From Fundidesulfovibrio magnetotacticus (GTDB lineage Bacteria > Desulfobacterota > Desulfovibrionia > Desulfovibrionales > Desulfovibrionaceae): a DNA stretch of 64,000 nucleotides. The first letter of the stretch is position 1; each line of letters starts with the position of its first letter. Location of the stretch: NCBI RefSeq assembly GCF_013019105.1, contig NZ_BLTE01000002.1, positions 246,496-310,495 on the forward strand. Direction: 5' to 3'. Shown here piece after piece: positions 16,808-26,019 of this stretch. The notes below the pieces were generated by a model. It was given only the letters and a program-made list of their open reading frames with translations. It made no database searches and was not told the DNA's origin. Made by a program: the position numbers and the translations under genes.

Positions 16808-18196
16808 CTAATACACCAACTCGAACTCGGCTTCGCTGGCGTCGCGGTCGCGCTTGGTCAGGATGGCGTCGAGCATCTTTTCCATGAGGCGCAGCGCCCC
16901 CTTGTAGCCCACGGAGGGGAACAGGGTGTGGCCCATGCGGTCCGTGATGGGGAACCCGTGGCGGATCAGCGGGATGTCCTCGTCGCGGGCGATGTACTTC
17001 AGGTAGGTGTTGCCGATGAGCAGGTCCACGGACTCCTGCTTGATCCACTGGTGCAGGATGAACATGTCGCCGGGGCACTTCACCTTGGTGATGTTTTCGG
17101 CGGGCGTTCCCTTGACGATCTCGCGGATGGCGCGCTCGAACTTGTTGCCGGGCGTTCCGGAGACCAGGTAGGCCGGGATCATGTCCAGTTCCACCAGGAG
17201 CTTGGTGAGGCCGATGAGCTGGTCGGGGTCGCCGGCCAGGGCCACGCGCTTGCCGTGGAAGTACTGGTGGTAGTCGCTGATGACGTCCACGACCTGGCCG
17301 CGCTCGAAGTCGATGGAGGCGGGCACGGGCTTGCCGCTCATCTTGGCCAGGGCCATGACGTAGGCGTCGGTGTCTTCCAGGCCGAAGGGCAGGCCGATGA
17401 TCTCGCAGGGGACCTTGTGTTCGGCGTCCAGGTACTTGGCGGGCTGGGCGGTGGCCCAGCGGCCCAGGCCGATGGTGCCCACGGCGTCGCCGGAGGACTT
17501 GATGTCGGCCACGCTGGCCCCGCCGGCGGGGTACATTTCGTACTTGCCGGTGAGGGGTGCGTTGAGCACGCCGGAGGTGTCGGGGAAGACGTTGGCGTCC
17601 ACGCCCATCATCTCGGCGATGCGTTTGATCTCGGCCATGTCCGAGGGCTCGCAGAAGCCGGGGATGATGTTGAGCTTGCCGTTCTTGGTCCCGGTGGACT
17701 CGGCCAGGTTCTTCACCATGCCGAAGACCATGTTGGAGTAGCCCGTGACGTGCGAACCCACGTAGGAGGGGGTGTTGCAGTAGATCACGTGCTTTCCGGA
17801 GGGCACCTTGCCTTCGGAGCGGGCCTTCTCGACGATCTGGGTCATGTCGTCGCCGATGGTCTCGGAGAGGCAGGTGGTGTGCACGGCGATGACGTCGGGC
17901 TCGTAGACCGAGAACATGTTCTGGATGGCCGTGAGCAGGTTGGCCTGGCCGCCGAACACGGAGGAGCCCTCAGTGAAGGAGCTGGTGCCCGCGGCGATGG
18001 GCTCCTTGGTGTGGCGCGTCAGGGCGGAGCGGTGGTAGGCGCAGCAACCCTGGGAGCCGTGGGAGTGCGGCAGGCAGCCGTGGATGCCCAGGGCGGCGTA
18101 CATGGCCCCGACGGGCTGGCAGGTCTTGGCCGGGTTGATGGTCAGGGCCTGCCTGTCGACGGTAATGTCAGCGGTGGTGTGCCGTAAGAGTGCCAT
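16808..18196 (-). CDS. nifK: Nitrogenase molybdenum-iron protein beta chain
   Basis: NifK forms the alpha2-beta2 dinitrogenase with NifD and holds half of the P-cluster. The 462-residue protein lacks the roughly 50-residue N-terminal extension of the Azotobacter type, as in the NifI-associated lineages. P-cluster cysteine regions are visible as PAKTCQPVGA, GSQGCCAYHR and HTTCLSETIG, and NTPSYVGSHVTGY is characteristic. The ATG is 12 nt after the nifD stop, and the AGGAGG site overlaps that stop. Confidence 0.97.
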   Translation of the reverse strand: MALLRHTTADITVDRQALTINPAKTCQPVGAMYAALGIHGCLPHSHGSQGCCAYHRSALTRHTKEPIAAGTSSFTEGSSVFGGQANLLTAIQNMFSVYEPDVIAVHTTCLSETIGDDMTQIVEKARSEGKVPSGKHVIYCNTPSYVGSHVTGYSNMVFGMVKNLAESTGTKNGKLNIIPGFCEPSDMAEIKRIAEMMGVDANVFPDTSGVLNAPLTGKYEMYPAGGASVADIKSSGDAVGTIGLGRWATAQPAKYLDAEHKVPCEIIGLPFGLEDTDAYVMALAKMSGKPVPASIDFERGQVVDVISDYHQYFHGKRVALAGDPDQLIGLTKLLVELDMIPAYLVSGTPGNKFERAIREIVKGTPAENITKVKCPGDMFILHQWIKQESVDLLIGNTYLKYIARDEDIPLIRHGFPITDRMGHTLFPSVGYKGALRLMEKMLDAILTKRDRDASEAEFELVY

Positions 18197-18208
18197 TGTC
18201 CTATCCTC

Positions 18209-19861
18209 CTAGCCGGCCACGAAGCAGGCGGTGAGTTCGGGTTCGGAGGCGCGCCAGGGGGCCTTCACCTTCGACCAGACCTTGGAATTCACCATCCTGT
18301 CGATATCTTTGTAGTAGTTGATCGCGCCTTTGAACCCGGCGTAGGGGCCGCCGTAGTCGTAGGAGTGCAGCTGCTTGAGGGGCACGCCCATCTTCTGCAC
18401 GGAGTACTTTTCCTTGATGCCGGCGCAGAAGATGTCGGGCTTGTACATCTCGATGAGCTTGTCGGCCTCGTACTGGTTGAGGTCGTCGATGATCATGGCC
18501 TTCTTGGGCATGTCGGGGATGAGGCCTTCGTATTCCTTGAACTTCCAGCCGTCCTTTTCGCGGGCCTTCATTTCGGCCTCGGACATGCGGGGGTTGTAGT
18601 TCTCGGGATCGGCTTCCACCTCGAGTTCCTCGATGTTGCGCGAGTCGGCGTCCACCTTGATGGTGGGGATCACGTGGCGGCCTTCGTAGTCGTCGCGGTG
18701 GGCGAACTCGTAGCCGGCGGCCAGGGTGGTCATGCCCATTTCGCGGAAGAGCTCCTGGTAGTGGTGGGCGCGCGAGCCGCCCACGAAGAGCATGGCGGTC
18801 TTGCCGGTGGTGCGGGGCTTGATCTCGGCCAGGGCGGCCTCCACCTCGGGCATTTCCTCGGCGATCACTTCCTCGACGCGCTTGATGAGCTCCGGGTCGC
18901 CGAAGTGGGCGGCGATGCGGCGCAGGCTCTTGGCCGAGGCGTTGGCGCCGATGAAGTTCACCTTGATCCAGGGGATGCCGTACTTGGTCTCCATCATGTC
19001 CGCCACGTAGTTGATGGAGCGGTGGCACATGACGCAGTTCAGGTCCGAGAGCTGGCAGGAGGCGAAGTCGTTGTAGGTGGAGTTGCCGGAGAAGGTGGCG
19101 TTGAGGGTGATGCCGCACTTCTCCAGGATGCGTTCGATCTCGAAGGCGTCGCCGCCGATGTTGTATTCGCCGAGCATGTTGATCATGAACTTGCCCTTGC
19201 GAACGGGGGTGTCGGAGGTGCCGACCACTTCGGTGAAGATCTTGTTGTTGGCGATGTGGTGGCCCGCCGACTGGGACACGCCCTTGTAGCCTTCGCAGGA
19301 GAAGCCGAAGATGTTGATGCCCAGCAGGGCCTTCATCTCGCGGGCCACGGCGTGCACGTCGTCTCCGATCAGGCCCACGGGGCAGGTGGAGAAGATGGCG
19401 ATGGCCTTGGGCTTGAAGAGGTCGTAGGCTTCCTGGATGGCCTTCTTGAGCTTCTTCTCGCCGCCGAAGATGATGTCCTCATCCTGCATGTCGGTGGAGA
19501 AGGCGTAGGGGATGTAGTTCTCCGCGCCGGGAGCGGAGGCGTCGGTCTGGTTGCGGCGGGTGAGCCAGGAGTAGAATCCGCAGCCGATGGGCCCGTGCGT
19601 GATGTTGATGATGTCGCGCGTGGGGCCCAGGATGACGCCCTTGCAGCCGGCGTAGGTGCAGCCGCGCATGGTGATGATGCCGGGAACCGTGCGCACGTTG
19701 GCCATGATCTCGCGATCCTCGGCGCCGTCGGTTTCCTTGATGTAGATCTGCTGGGAGCGCTTGCGGCCGACCTTCGGGGGGTACTTGGCGAGAAGCTCCT
19801 TCCTGGCCTCTTCCGGATCGATGTCCGGGATGGTCAAGGGGTCCTTCAGTGGGGCGTCCAT
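18209..19861 (-). CDS. nifD: Nitrogenase molybdenum-iron protein alpha chain
   Basis: NifD carries the FeMo-cofactor where N2 is reduced. Its 550 residues are longer than the Azotobacter protein because of the insertion of roughly 50 residues typical of this lineage (about 380-430, acidic and Lys-rich). The P-cluster cysteine regions RGCTYAGCKG and GPIGCGFYSW, the cofactor cysteine region NCVMCHRSINYV and the cofactor-histidine region LHSYDYGGPYAGFKG are all intact. An AAGAGG ribosome binding site precedes the ATG. It is the fourth gene of the nifH operon. Confidence 0.97.
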   Translation of the reverse strand: MDAPLKDPLTIPDIDPEEARKELLAKYPPKVGRKRSQQIYIKETDGAEDREIMANVRTVPGIITMRGCTYAGCKGVILGPTRDIINITHGPIGCGFYSWLTRRNQTDASAPGAENYIPYAFSTDMQDEDIIFGGEKKLKKAIQEAYDLFKPKAIAIFSTCPVGLIGDDVHAVAREMKALLGINIFGFSCEGYKGVSQSAGHHIANNKIFTEVVGTSDTPVRKGKFMINMLGEYNIGGDAFEIERILEKCGITLNATFSGNSTYNDFASCQLSDLNCVMCHRSINYVADMMETKYGIPWIKVNFIGANASAKSLRRIAAHFGDPELIKRVEEVIAEEMPEVEAALAEIKPRTTGKTAMLFVGGSRAHHYQELFREMGMTTLAAGYEFAHRDDYEGRHVIPTIKVDADSRNIEELEVEADPENYNPRMSEAEMKAREKDGWKFKEYEGLIPDMPKKAMIIDDLNQYEADKLIEMYKPDIFCAGIKEKYSVQKMGVPLKQLHSYDYGGPYAGFKGAINYYKDIDRMVNSKVWSKVKAPWRASEPELTACFVAG

Positions 19862-19888
19862 AACGTATCCTCTTGGGCGCGAGGCCGG

Positions 19889-20263
19889 TTATTCGATGGC
19901 GCAGGCGCCGGTTTCGCCGGTGCGCACGCGAATGGAGTCGGAGAGGGGCAGCACGAAGATCTTGCCGTCCCCGGGCTTGCCGGTCTTGTTGGCGGCCGCG
20001 ATGGCGTCCACCACGGCGGAGACCTTCTCGTCGGGCACCACCACCGTGACCATTCTCTTGGCGAAGAGCTTGCCCTTGGAGCCCAGGATCTCGGCGGCCT
20101 CCTGGTTTCCGGCGGCCGCGGCCGCGGCCACCTCCGCATTCACCAGGCCCTTGCCCCGGCCCCAGGCCTCGTGGGCGAAGAAGGCCGCGATGCCCGCATC
20201 GGTGAGCGCCTTCTTGGTCTGGTTCATCTTGTTCATGCGAACCACCGCGATGACTTCTTTCAT
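19889..20263 (-). CDS. nifI2: PII-like nitrogenase regulator NifI2
   Basis: This 124-residue PII/GlnB family protein has the T-loop region longer and different from GlnB (AEVAAAAAAGNQEAAEILG) and the B-loop GKPGDGKIFVLPLSD. NifI1 and NifI2 together sense 2-oxoglutarate and ATP/ADP and inhibit dinitrogenase after a nitrogen upshift in methanogens. The position between nifH and nifD is diagnostic. Its start overlaps the nifI1 stop by 4 nt. Confidence 0.93.
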   Translation of the reverse strand: MKEVIAVVRMNKMNQTKKALTDAGIAAFFAHEAWGRGKGLVNAEVAAAAAAGNQEAAEILGSKGKLFAKRMVTVVVPDEKVSAVVDAIAAANKTGKPGDGKIFVLPLSDSIRVRTGETGACAIE

Positions 20264-20622
20264 GACCTGGCCTCCCCGATGCTCGAGACGTCGGTCTCCT
20301 TGACGCCGGAGGAGATGGTGACCATCTCGTCCACGGGGGAGACGAAGATCTTGCCGTCGCCGAAGTTGCCCTTGCCGCCGGTGCGTGCGGCGTCCACGAT
20401 GGTCTTGACCACGTATTCCTTGTCCTTCTCGGAGACCACGGTCATGATCTGGACCTTGGGGATCTCGTCGTAGGTGACTTCGCCGATCTTGATGCCGCGC
20501 TGCTTGCCGCGGCCGGCCACGGCGAGCTTGGTGGCGGCCGGGAAGCCGGACTCCATGAGGGCGGCCATGACGTCGTCGGCCTTCTCGGGGCGGACGATGG
20601 AACGGATCATGATGAGGGACAT
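20260..20622 (-). CDS. nifI1: PII-like nitrogenase regulator NifI1
   Basis: This 120-residue PII family protein begins SLIMIRSIVRPEKADDVM and carries GKGNFGDGKIFVSPVDE, the nucleotide-binding B-loop. It is the first of the paired NifI regulators and lies 39 nt after nifH. It is predicted to act with NifI2 in reversible switch-off of dinitrogenase. No DraT/DraG ADP-ribosylation genes are visible in the window, so NifI may be the main post-translational control. Confidence 0.93.
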   Translation of the reverse strand: MSLIMIRSIVRPEKADDVMAALMESGFPAATKLAVAGRGKQRGIKIGEVTYDEIPKVQIMTVVSEKDKEYVVKTIVDAARTGGKGNFGDGKIFVSPVDEMVTISSGVKETDVSSIGEARS

Positions 20623-20661
20623 GCTGGATTCTCCTGCCTTGATGGGTGTTTTCGTCCGGGC

Positions 20662-21531
<870 letters not shown>

Positions 21532-21535
21532 CTAG

Positions 21536-21551
21536 GGCAAGCCCCGTGCCA
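21536..21551 (-). promoter_or_regulatory. Sigma-54 (-24/-12) promoter of nifH
   Basis: On the minus strand TGGCAC-GGGGC-TTGC matches the RpoN consensus TGGCAC-N5-TTGC at every fixed base. The -12 element ends about 50 nt before the nifH ATG, leaving a short leader with a good ribosome binding site. Control by an enhancer-binding protein (NifA or similar) is expected. Confidence 0.9.
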
Positions 21552-21648
21552 ACATGGGCAAAATTTGGCAAAATTGGCAAATCATGAGCATTGGCGCGGG
21601 CTGGCGGACACGCTTGATCAGCGCGTGAATTTCATGGATTACAGGCCA

Positions 21649-21688
21649 TGTCGTAACTTGCGACAAAATTGTCTTCATTTTTGTCGCA
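21649..21688. promoter_or_regulatory. Overlapping inverted repeats, candidate enhancer or operator for nifH
   Basis: TGTCG-N7-CGACA (21649-21665) overlaps TGCGACAAAA-N10-TTTTGTCGCA (21659-21688), both perfect. They lie about 100-140 bp upstream of the -24 element, the normal distance for an enhancer-binding protein. The classical NifA site TGT-N10-ACA is not found here; the closest is TGT-N11-ACA within the first repeat. The binding protein is unknown. Confidence 0.6.
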
Positions 21689-21818
21689 TTTGTTCGAACG
21701 CTTTTCCAGGGCGTGTCGACAACCGGGGCAAAAGGCGCTACGTCGCGGCCTTCGGCCCGCCCGAGGCAGGGCGGAGTTCCGGCGCGCATCGACGCGCCTT
21801 TGAGAAGGAGTCGCTTTC

Positions 21819-22619
21819 ATGGAGATCGTCTACTACCTGCTCTACGCTGCGGCCGGCGCGGCCGCCGGCATCCTGGCCGGCCTTCTTGGCGTGGGCGGCG
21901 GCATCGTCATCGTGCCCATCCTCTCGGTGCTCTTCGCCTGGCAGGGCATCGCCCCCGAATACCTCATGCAGATGGCCCTGGGCACGTCGCTGGCCTCCAT
22001 CATGTTCACCTCGGTCTCCAGCATGCGCGCGCACCACGCCCACGGCGCGGTGCGCTGGAACATCGTGAAGCTCATCACCCCGGGCATCGTGCTGGGCACG
22101 CTGGCCGGGTCCAAGCTGGCGGCCTGGCTCTCCTCGGGCTTCCTCAAGGGCTTTTTCGTGTTCTTCCTTTACTATGTCTCCCTGCAGATGTTTTTGAACT
22201 TCAAGCCCAAGCCCAGCCGCGAGATCCCGGGCATCGGCCCCATGACCGGCGTGGGCGGCTTCATCGGCGTGATCTCCGCCCTTGTGGGCATCGGCGGCGG
22301 CACGCTCACCGTGCCCTTCATGACCTTCTGCAACGTGCCCATGCACCAGGCCGTAGGCACCGGCGCGGCCATCGGCTTCCCCATCGCCGTGGCCGGGGCC
22401 GTGGGTTACATTTTCGGCGGCATGGGCAAGGTCGGCCTCCCCGAGGCCTCCCTGGGCTTCGTCTACCTCCCCGCCATGATCGGCCTGGTGGTGTGCAGCA
22501 TGCTCACGGCCCCCACGGGCGCGCGCATCGCCCACAAGCTCCCCGTGGCCATGCTCAAGAAGGTCTTCGCGGGCTTCCTGGTGATCATGGCCACGCGCAT
22601 GCTCTTCCAGATCCTCTAA
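21819..22619 (+). CDS. TauE/SafE family permease
   Basis: This 266-residue inner-membrane protein has about eight helices and the two glycine-rich repeats of the family (GILAGLLGVGGGIVIVPIL near residue 20 and ISALVGIGGGTLTVPF near residue 150). Family members move sulfite, sulfoacetate or other organosulfur anions, and the substrate here is undetermined. AAGGAG lies 8 nt before the ATG. It is transcribed away from nifH and precedes the PAS-EAL gene and nifV. Confidence 0.85.
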   Translation: MEIVYYLLYAAAGAAAGILAGLLGVGGGIVIVPILSVLFAWQGIAPEYLMQMALGTSLASIMFTSVSSMRAHHAHGAVRWNIVKLITPGIVLGTLAGSKLAAWLSSGFLKGFFVFFLYYVSLQMFLNFKPKPSREIPGIGPMTGVGGFIGVISALVGIGGGTLTVPFMTFCNVPMHQAVGTGAAIGFPIAVAGAVGYIFGGMGKVGLPEASLGFVYLPAMIGLVVCSMLTAPTGARIAHKLPVAMLKKVFAGFLVIMATRMLFQIL

Positions 22620-22644
22620 AAAACGCGGACCCTGCGGACGCGGG

Positions 22645-24387
22645 ATGGGCTTACGCATGGACACATCCTCCCCCGCACTCTCGCGCGACGAAACGCGCCG
22701 CCTGCTCGAGGCCCTGATGGACAACTCCCTCGAAGGAGTGACCGTCACGGGCCCCGACGGGCGCATCGAATGGGTGAACAAGGCCTTCACCGCCATCACC
22801 GGCTTCGCCCCGGAGGAGGTGCTGGGCCAGACGCCGCGCGTGCTCAAGAGCGACCGCCACGACGAGGCCTTCTACCGCGACATGTGGCAAAGCCTCGCCG
22901 AGAACGGCCGCTGGGAAGGCGAGATATGGAACCGCCGCAAATCCGGCGAGGCCTACCCCGAGTGGCTGCGCATCACCGCCCTGCCCGACGACTCGGGCAG
23001 GCTCGTGCGCTACCTGGCCGTGTTCCACGACCTCACCGACCTCAAGCGCCAGCGCGACATGCTCCTGCACGAGGCCTACCACGACGCCCTCACCGGCCTG
23101 CCCAACCGCCACCTCTTCCTGGACCGCCTGGGCCAGGCCCTGCGCCAGAGCCAGGGTCAGGGCCGCCACGTGGGCGTGGTCTGCCTGGACCTGGACCGCT
23201 TCAAGACCGTCAACGACAGCCTGGGCCACGTCACGGGGGACATCATCCTCTCCGAGGTGGCCCAGCGCCTGGCCCCGCTCATGCGCCAGGCCGACACCCT
23301 CTCGCGCTTCGGCGGCGACTCCTTCTACCTGCTCCTGGACGCCCTGCGCGACCCCGAGGACGCCGCCCACGTGGCCGGGCGCGCCCTGGCCTGCCTGAGC
23401 GACCCCATGACCGTGCGCGGCGAGGAAATCTACATCTCGGCCAGCGTGGGCATCACCATCTCCCCCGCCGACGGGCACGACCCATCCCAGCTGGTGCGCA
23501 ACGCCGAACTGGCCATGTACCGCGCCAAGGATGCCGGAAGGAACAACTTCGCCTTCTTCACCGAGGACCTGGGCGAACGCGTCATGGGCGCGCTGCGCCT
23601 GGAGAACGACCTGCGCAAGGCCCTGGCCCGCAAGGACTTCGTGCTCCACTACCAGCCCCGCGTGGACATGCTCACGGGCCAGATCACGGGCATGGAGGCC
23701 CTGGTGCGCTGGAGCCAGCCCGACGGCGGGCTCGTTTCCCCGGCCGACTTCATCCCCCTGGCCGAGGAGACCGGGCTCATCCTCTCCCTGGGCGAGTGGG
23801 TGCTCGAAGAGGCCTGCCGCCAGACCGCCCTCTGGAGCGCGGAGGGCCTGGGCGCGCTCAAGGTGTCGGTGAACCTCTCCCCCAGGCAACTGGAGCAGCC
23901 GGGGCTCACCGGGCGCACGCTGGCCCTGCTGGAACGCACCGGCCTGCCCCCGGAGCAGCTGGAAGTGGAAGTGACCGAGAGCGTCTTCCTCAAAGATTTC
24001 GGCATGGTGAGCCAAGCTCTCTCCGCCCTCGCCGAGGCCGGGGTGGGCGTGGCCCTGGACGACTTCGGCACGGGCTACTCCTCCCTGGCCTACCTCAAGA
24101 AGCTGCCCATCAAGACCCTGAAGATCGACAAGTCCTTCGTGGACGGCCTGCCCCTGGACCGCGACGACGCGGCCATCGTCACCTCCATCGTGTCCATCGC
24201 CGCCAACCTGAACATGGACGTGGTGGCCGAGGGCGTGGAGAGCTCCGCGCAGCTGGAATTTCTGCGCCGCCTCAACTGTTGCAGCAGCTTCCAGGGCTAC
24301 CTCTTCGCCAGGCCCCTGGCCGCCTCGGAGTTCGCCCTGCTCATGGCCCGGGGCGGCTACTACGACTTCAAGGACCATCTGAAATGA
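22645..24387 (+). CDS. PAS-GGDEF-EAL protein, probable cyclic-di-GMP phosphodiesterase
   Basis: The 580-residue cytoplasmic protein has an N-terminal PAS domain (NSLEGVTVTGPDGRIEWVNK to FHDLTDLKR), a GGDEF domain reading FGGDSF, with the catalytic glutamate replaced by Ser, and an EAL domain with all main motifs (GMEALVRW, SVNLSPRQ, EVTESVF, LDDFGTGYSSL, KIDKSF, EGVESSAQ). Hydrolysis of cyclic-di-GMP, with the GGDSF domain as a possible GTP sensor, is predicted. ATG 22657 is an alternative start. Its stop overlaps the nifV start as ATGA, an unusual coupling of second-messenger signalling with a nitrogen-fixation gene. Confidence 0.88.
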   Translation: MGLRMDTSSPALSRDETRRLLEALMDNSLEGVTVTGPDGRIEWVNKAFTAITGFAPEEVLGQTPRVLKSDRHDEAFYRDMWQSLAENGRWEGEIWNRRKSGEAYPEWLRITALPDDSGRLVRYLAVFHDLTDLKRQRDMLLHEAYHDALTGLPNRHLFLDRLGQALRQSQGQGRHVGVVCLDLDRFKTVNDSLGHVTGDIILSEVAQRLAPLMRQADTLSRFGGDSFYLLLDALRDPEDAAHVAGRALACLSDPMTVRGEEIYISASVGITISPADGHDPSQLVRNAELAMYRAKDAGRNNFAFFTEDLGERVMGALRLENDLRKALARKDFVLHYQPRVDMLTGQITGMEALVRWSQPDGGLVSPADFIPLAEETGLILSLGEWVLEEACRQTALWSAEGLGALKVSVNLSPRQLEQPGLTGRTLALLERTGLPPEQLEVEVTESVFLKDFGMVSQALSALAEAGVGVALDDFGTGYSSLAYLKKLPIKTLKIDKSFVDGLPLDRDDAAIVTSIVSIAANLNMDVVAEGVESSAQLEFLRRLNCCSSFQGYLFARPLAASEFALLMARGGYYDFKDHLK

Positions 24388-25481
24388 GACTCGTCGACTC
24401 CACCCTGCGCGAGGGCGAACAGAGCTTCGGGGTCTATTTCCCGGCGCGGGCCCGCCGGGACGTCCTCACGCGCCTTGCGCGCCTGGGCGTGGACGAGGTG
24501 GAGCTGCCAAGCCCCCTGCGCGACCCCTCCGTGCCCCCCCTGGCCGCCCATGCCCTGGCCCTGGAGGACGGCCCCGCCGTGAGCGTCTGGTGCGCCTGCC
24601 GCGCCGACGCCCTTGCCGCCGGGGCCGCCCTGGGCGCGCACTGGGTGCACCTGGGCATGCCCGCCTCCCGCTTCCACCTGGCCGGACGCCTGGACATGAC
24701 CCTGGAGCAGGGCGAGGCCCACCTGGCCCGCCACGTGGAACTGGCCCTGCAGGCCGGGGCCAGGGCCGTTTCCGTGGGCCTGGAGGACGCCTCACGCGCC
24801 GCGCCCGAAGACCTGGAGCGCCTGGGCCGCGCGGCCCTGCGAGCCGGGGCCGGGCGCGTGCGCCTCTCCGACACCGTGGGCCTGTGGCAGCCCCTGGGCG
24901 TGGCACGGCTGGTGGAGCGGCTCAAGGCCGCGCTGGACGCGCCCCTGGGCGTGCACTGCCACAACGACTTCGGCATGGCCACGGCCAACGCCCTCTCGGG
25001 CCTGCTGGCCGGGGCCGACTTCGCCGACGCCTCGGTGCTGGGCCTGGGCGAGCGCGCGGGCCTGGCCCGGCTGGAGGAGCTGGCCGCCTACACGGCTCTG
25101 AACCTGGGCGCCCCCTACCGCGTGGAGGAGCTGGCTGGGCTGTGCCAAGCCGTGTCCGAGGCCTCGGGCGTGCCCATCGAGGCGCGCAAGCCCGTGGCCG
25201 GGGCCGGGCAGTTCGCCTGCGAGACCGGCCTGCACGTGCACGGCCTGGCGCGCGACCCCGCTCTCTTCGAGCCCTACGACCCCGCCCGTCTGGGCCTTTC
25301 CCGGCGGGTCGCCCTGGGCGGGAAAAGCGGACGCGCCGCCGTGGCCGCCAGGCTGCGCGAGCTGGGGCAGGACCCGGCCTCGCGCGACCTCGACGCCCTC
25401 ACCGAGGCCGTGCGCGAGGCCTCGCGCCGCCTGGGCAGGCCCCTCACGGATGAGGAGGCCCGGGCCATCCTGGCGCCGTAG
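24384..25481 (+). CDS. nifV: Homocitrate synthase
   Basis: NifV condenses acetyl-CoA with 2-oxoglutarate to give homocitrate, the organic ligand of FeMo-cofactor. The 365-residue protein has the DRE-TIM signature DSTLREGEQ at the N-terminus, the metal-binding HCHNDFGMATAN and the late motif ARKPVAGAGQFACETGLHVHG, in which the region around ETGLHVHG is typical of homocitrate synthases. The ATG overlaps the stop of the PAS-EAL gene by 4 nt. The nif neighbourhood supports NifV over isopropylmalate or lysine-pathway relatives. Confidence 0.88.
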   Translation: MRLVDSTLREGEQSFGVYFPARARRDVLTRLARLGVDEVELPSPLRDPSVPPLAAHALALEDGPAVSVWCACRADALAAGAALGAHWVHLGMPASRFHLAGRLDMTLEQGEAHLARHVELALQAGARAVSVGLEDASRAAPEDLERLGRAALRAGAGRVRLSDTVGLWQPLGVARLVERLKAALDAPLGVHCHNDFGMATANALSGLLAGADFADASVLGLGERAGLARLEELAAYTALNLGAPYRVEELAGLCQAVSEASGVPIEARKPVAGAGQFACETGLHVHGLARDPALFEPYDPARLGLSRRVALGGKSGRAAVAARLRELGQDPASRDLDALTEAVREASRRLGRPLTDEEARAILAP

Positions 25482-26019
25482 CCTCGTCCGATTTCCCGGA
25501 CTGTCCGAAAAAACGCCCCTCCCATTGACCGGCCCCCCGGCGCTTGCTAGGCATTCACTGGGGTTCCTGCCAGAACCCGGCCTGCCTTGCCTGCTCCTCC
25601 CTCATCGGCTTCGCGGGGCGCGTTCGCCCGCGCGGAGGACGTGTCTGGAAAACCGTGTCGCGCTCCGGGACGGGATCGCATGCAACACTATGAAATCGTT
25701 GATTTTCCCAAAAACGTTCAATCTGGCGCGATTCTTGATGGCGTCCGGGGTCCGGCGCGGCGCGCCCCGCGCGCGTCCGGCCGAGAACCCCATCCACGGA
25801 ACGCCATGATCCGAGAACCCCGGCCGCGCGGCCCCTGGCCCCGCGGCCCTGCCCCACTTGCCACGACCTCCCCGGACCGGAGCGCCCCCTGCTTCGGTCC
25901 GTTCGGTGACGTTTCTCGCGGCCTCCCTCGGGCCGCCTCCCAGGCTCCCTCGCCCAGACGGCGGCACCCTTCACTACCCGTCGCACCCCTCCTACACCCC
26001 CACACCCGAGGAGACTCGC
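25482..26019. other. Long intergenic region upstream of pta
   Basis: This 538-nt stretch holds no convincing gene. Just after nifV, TTGACC (25525-25530), a 17-nt spacer and TAGGCA form a weak sigma-70-like pair. An AT-richer patch lies at 25690-25740 (ATGAAATCGTTGATTTTCCC). The long leader of pta-ackA is consistent with complex transcriptional control. No terminator with a T-tract was found for nifV. Confidence 0.35.

Noticed and set aside
25725..25741. TGGCGC-N5-TTGA as a second sigma-54 promoter before pta
   Set aside because: The invariant GC of the -12 element is missing (TTGAT instead of TTGCA).
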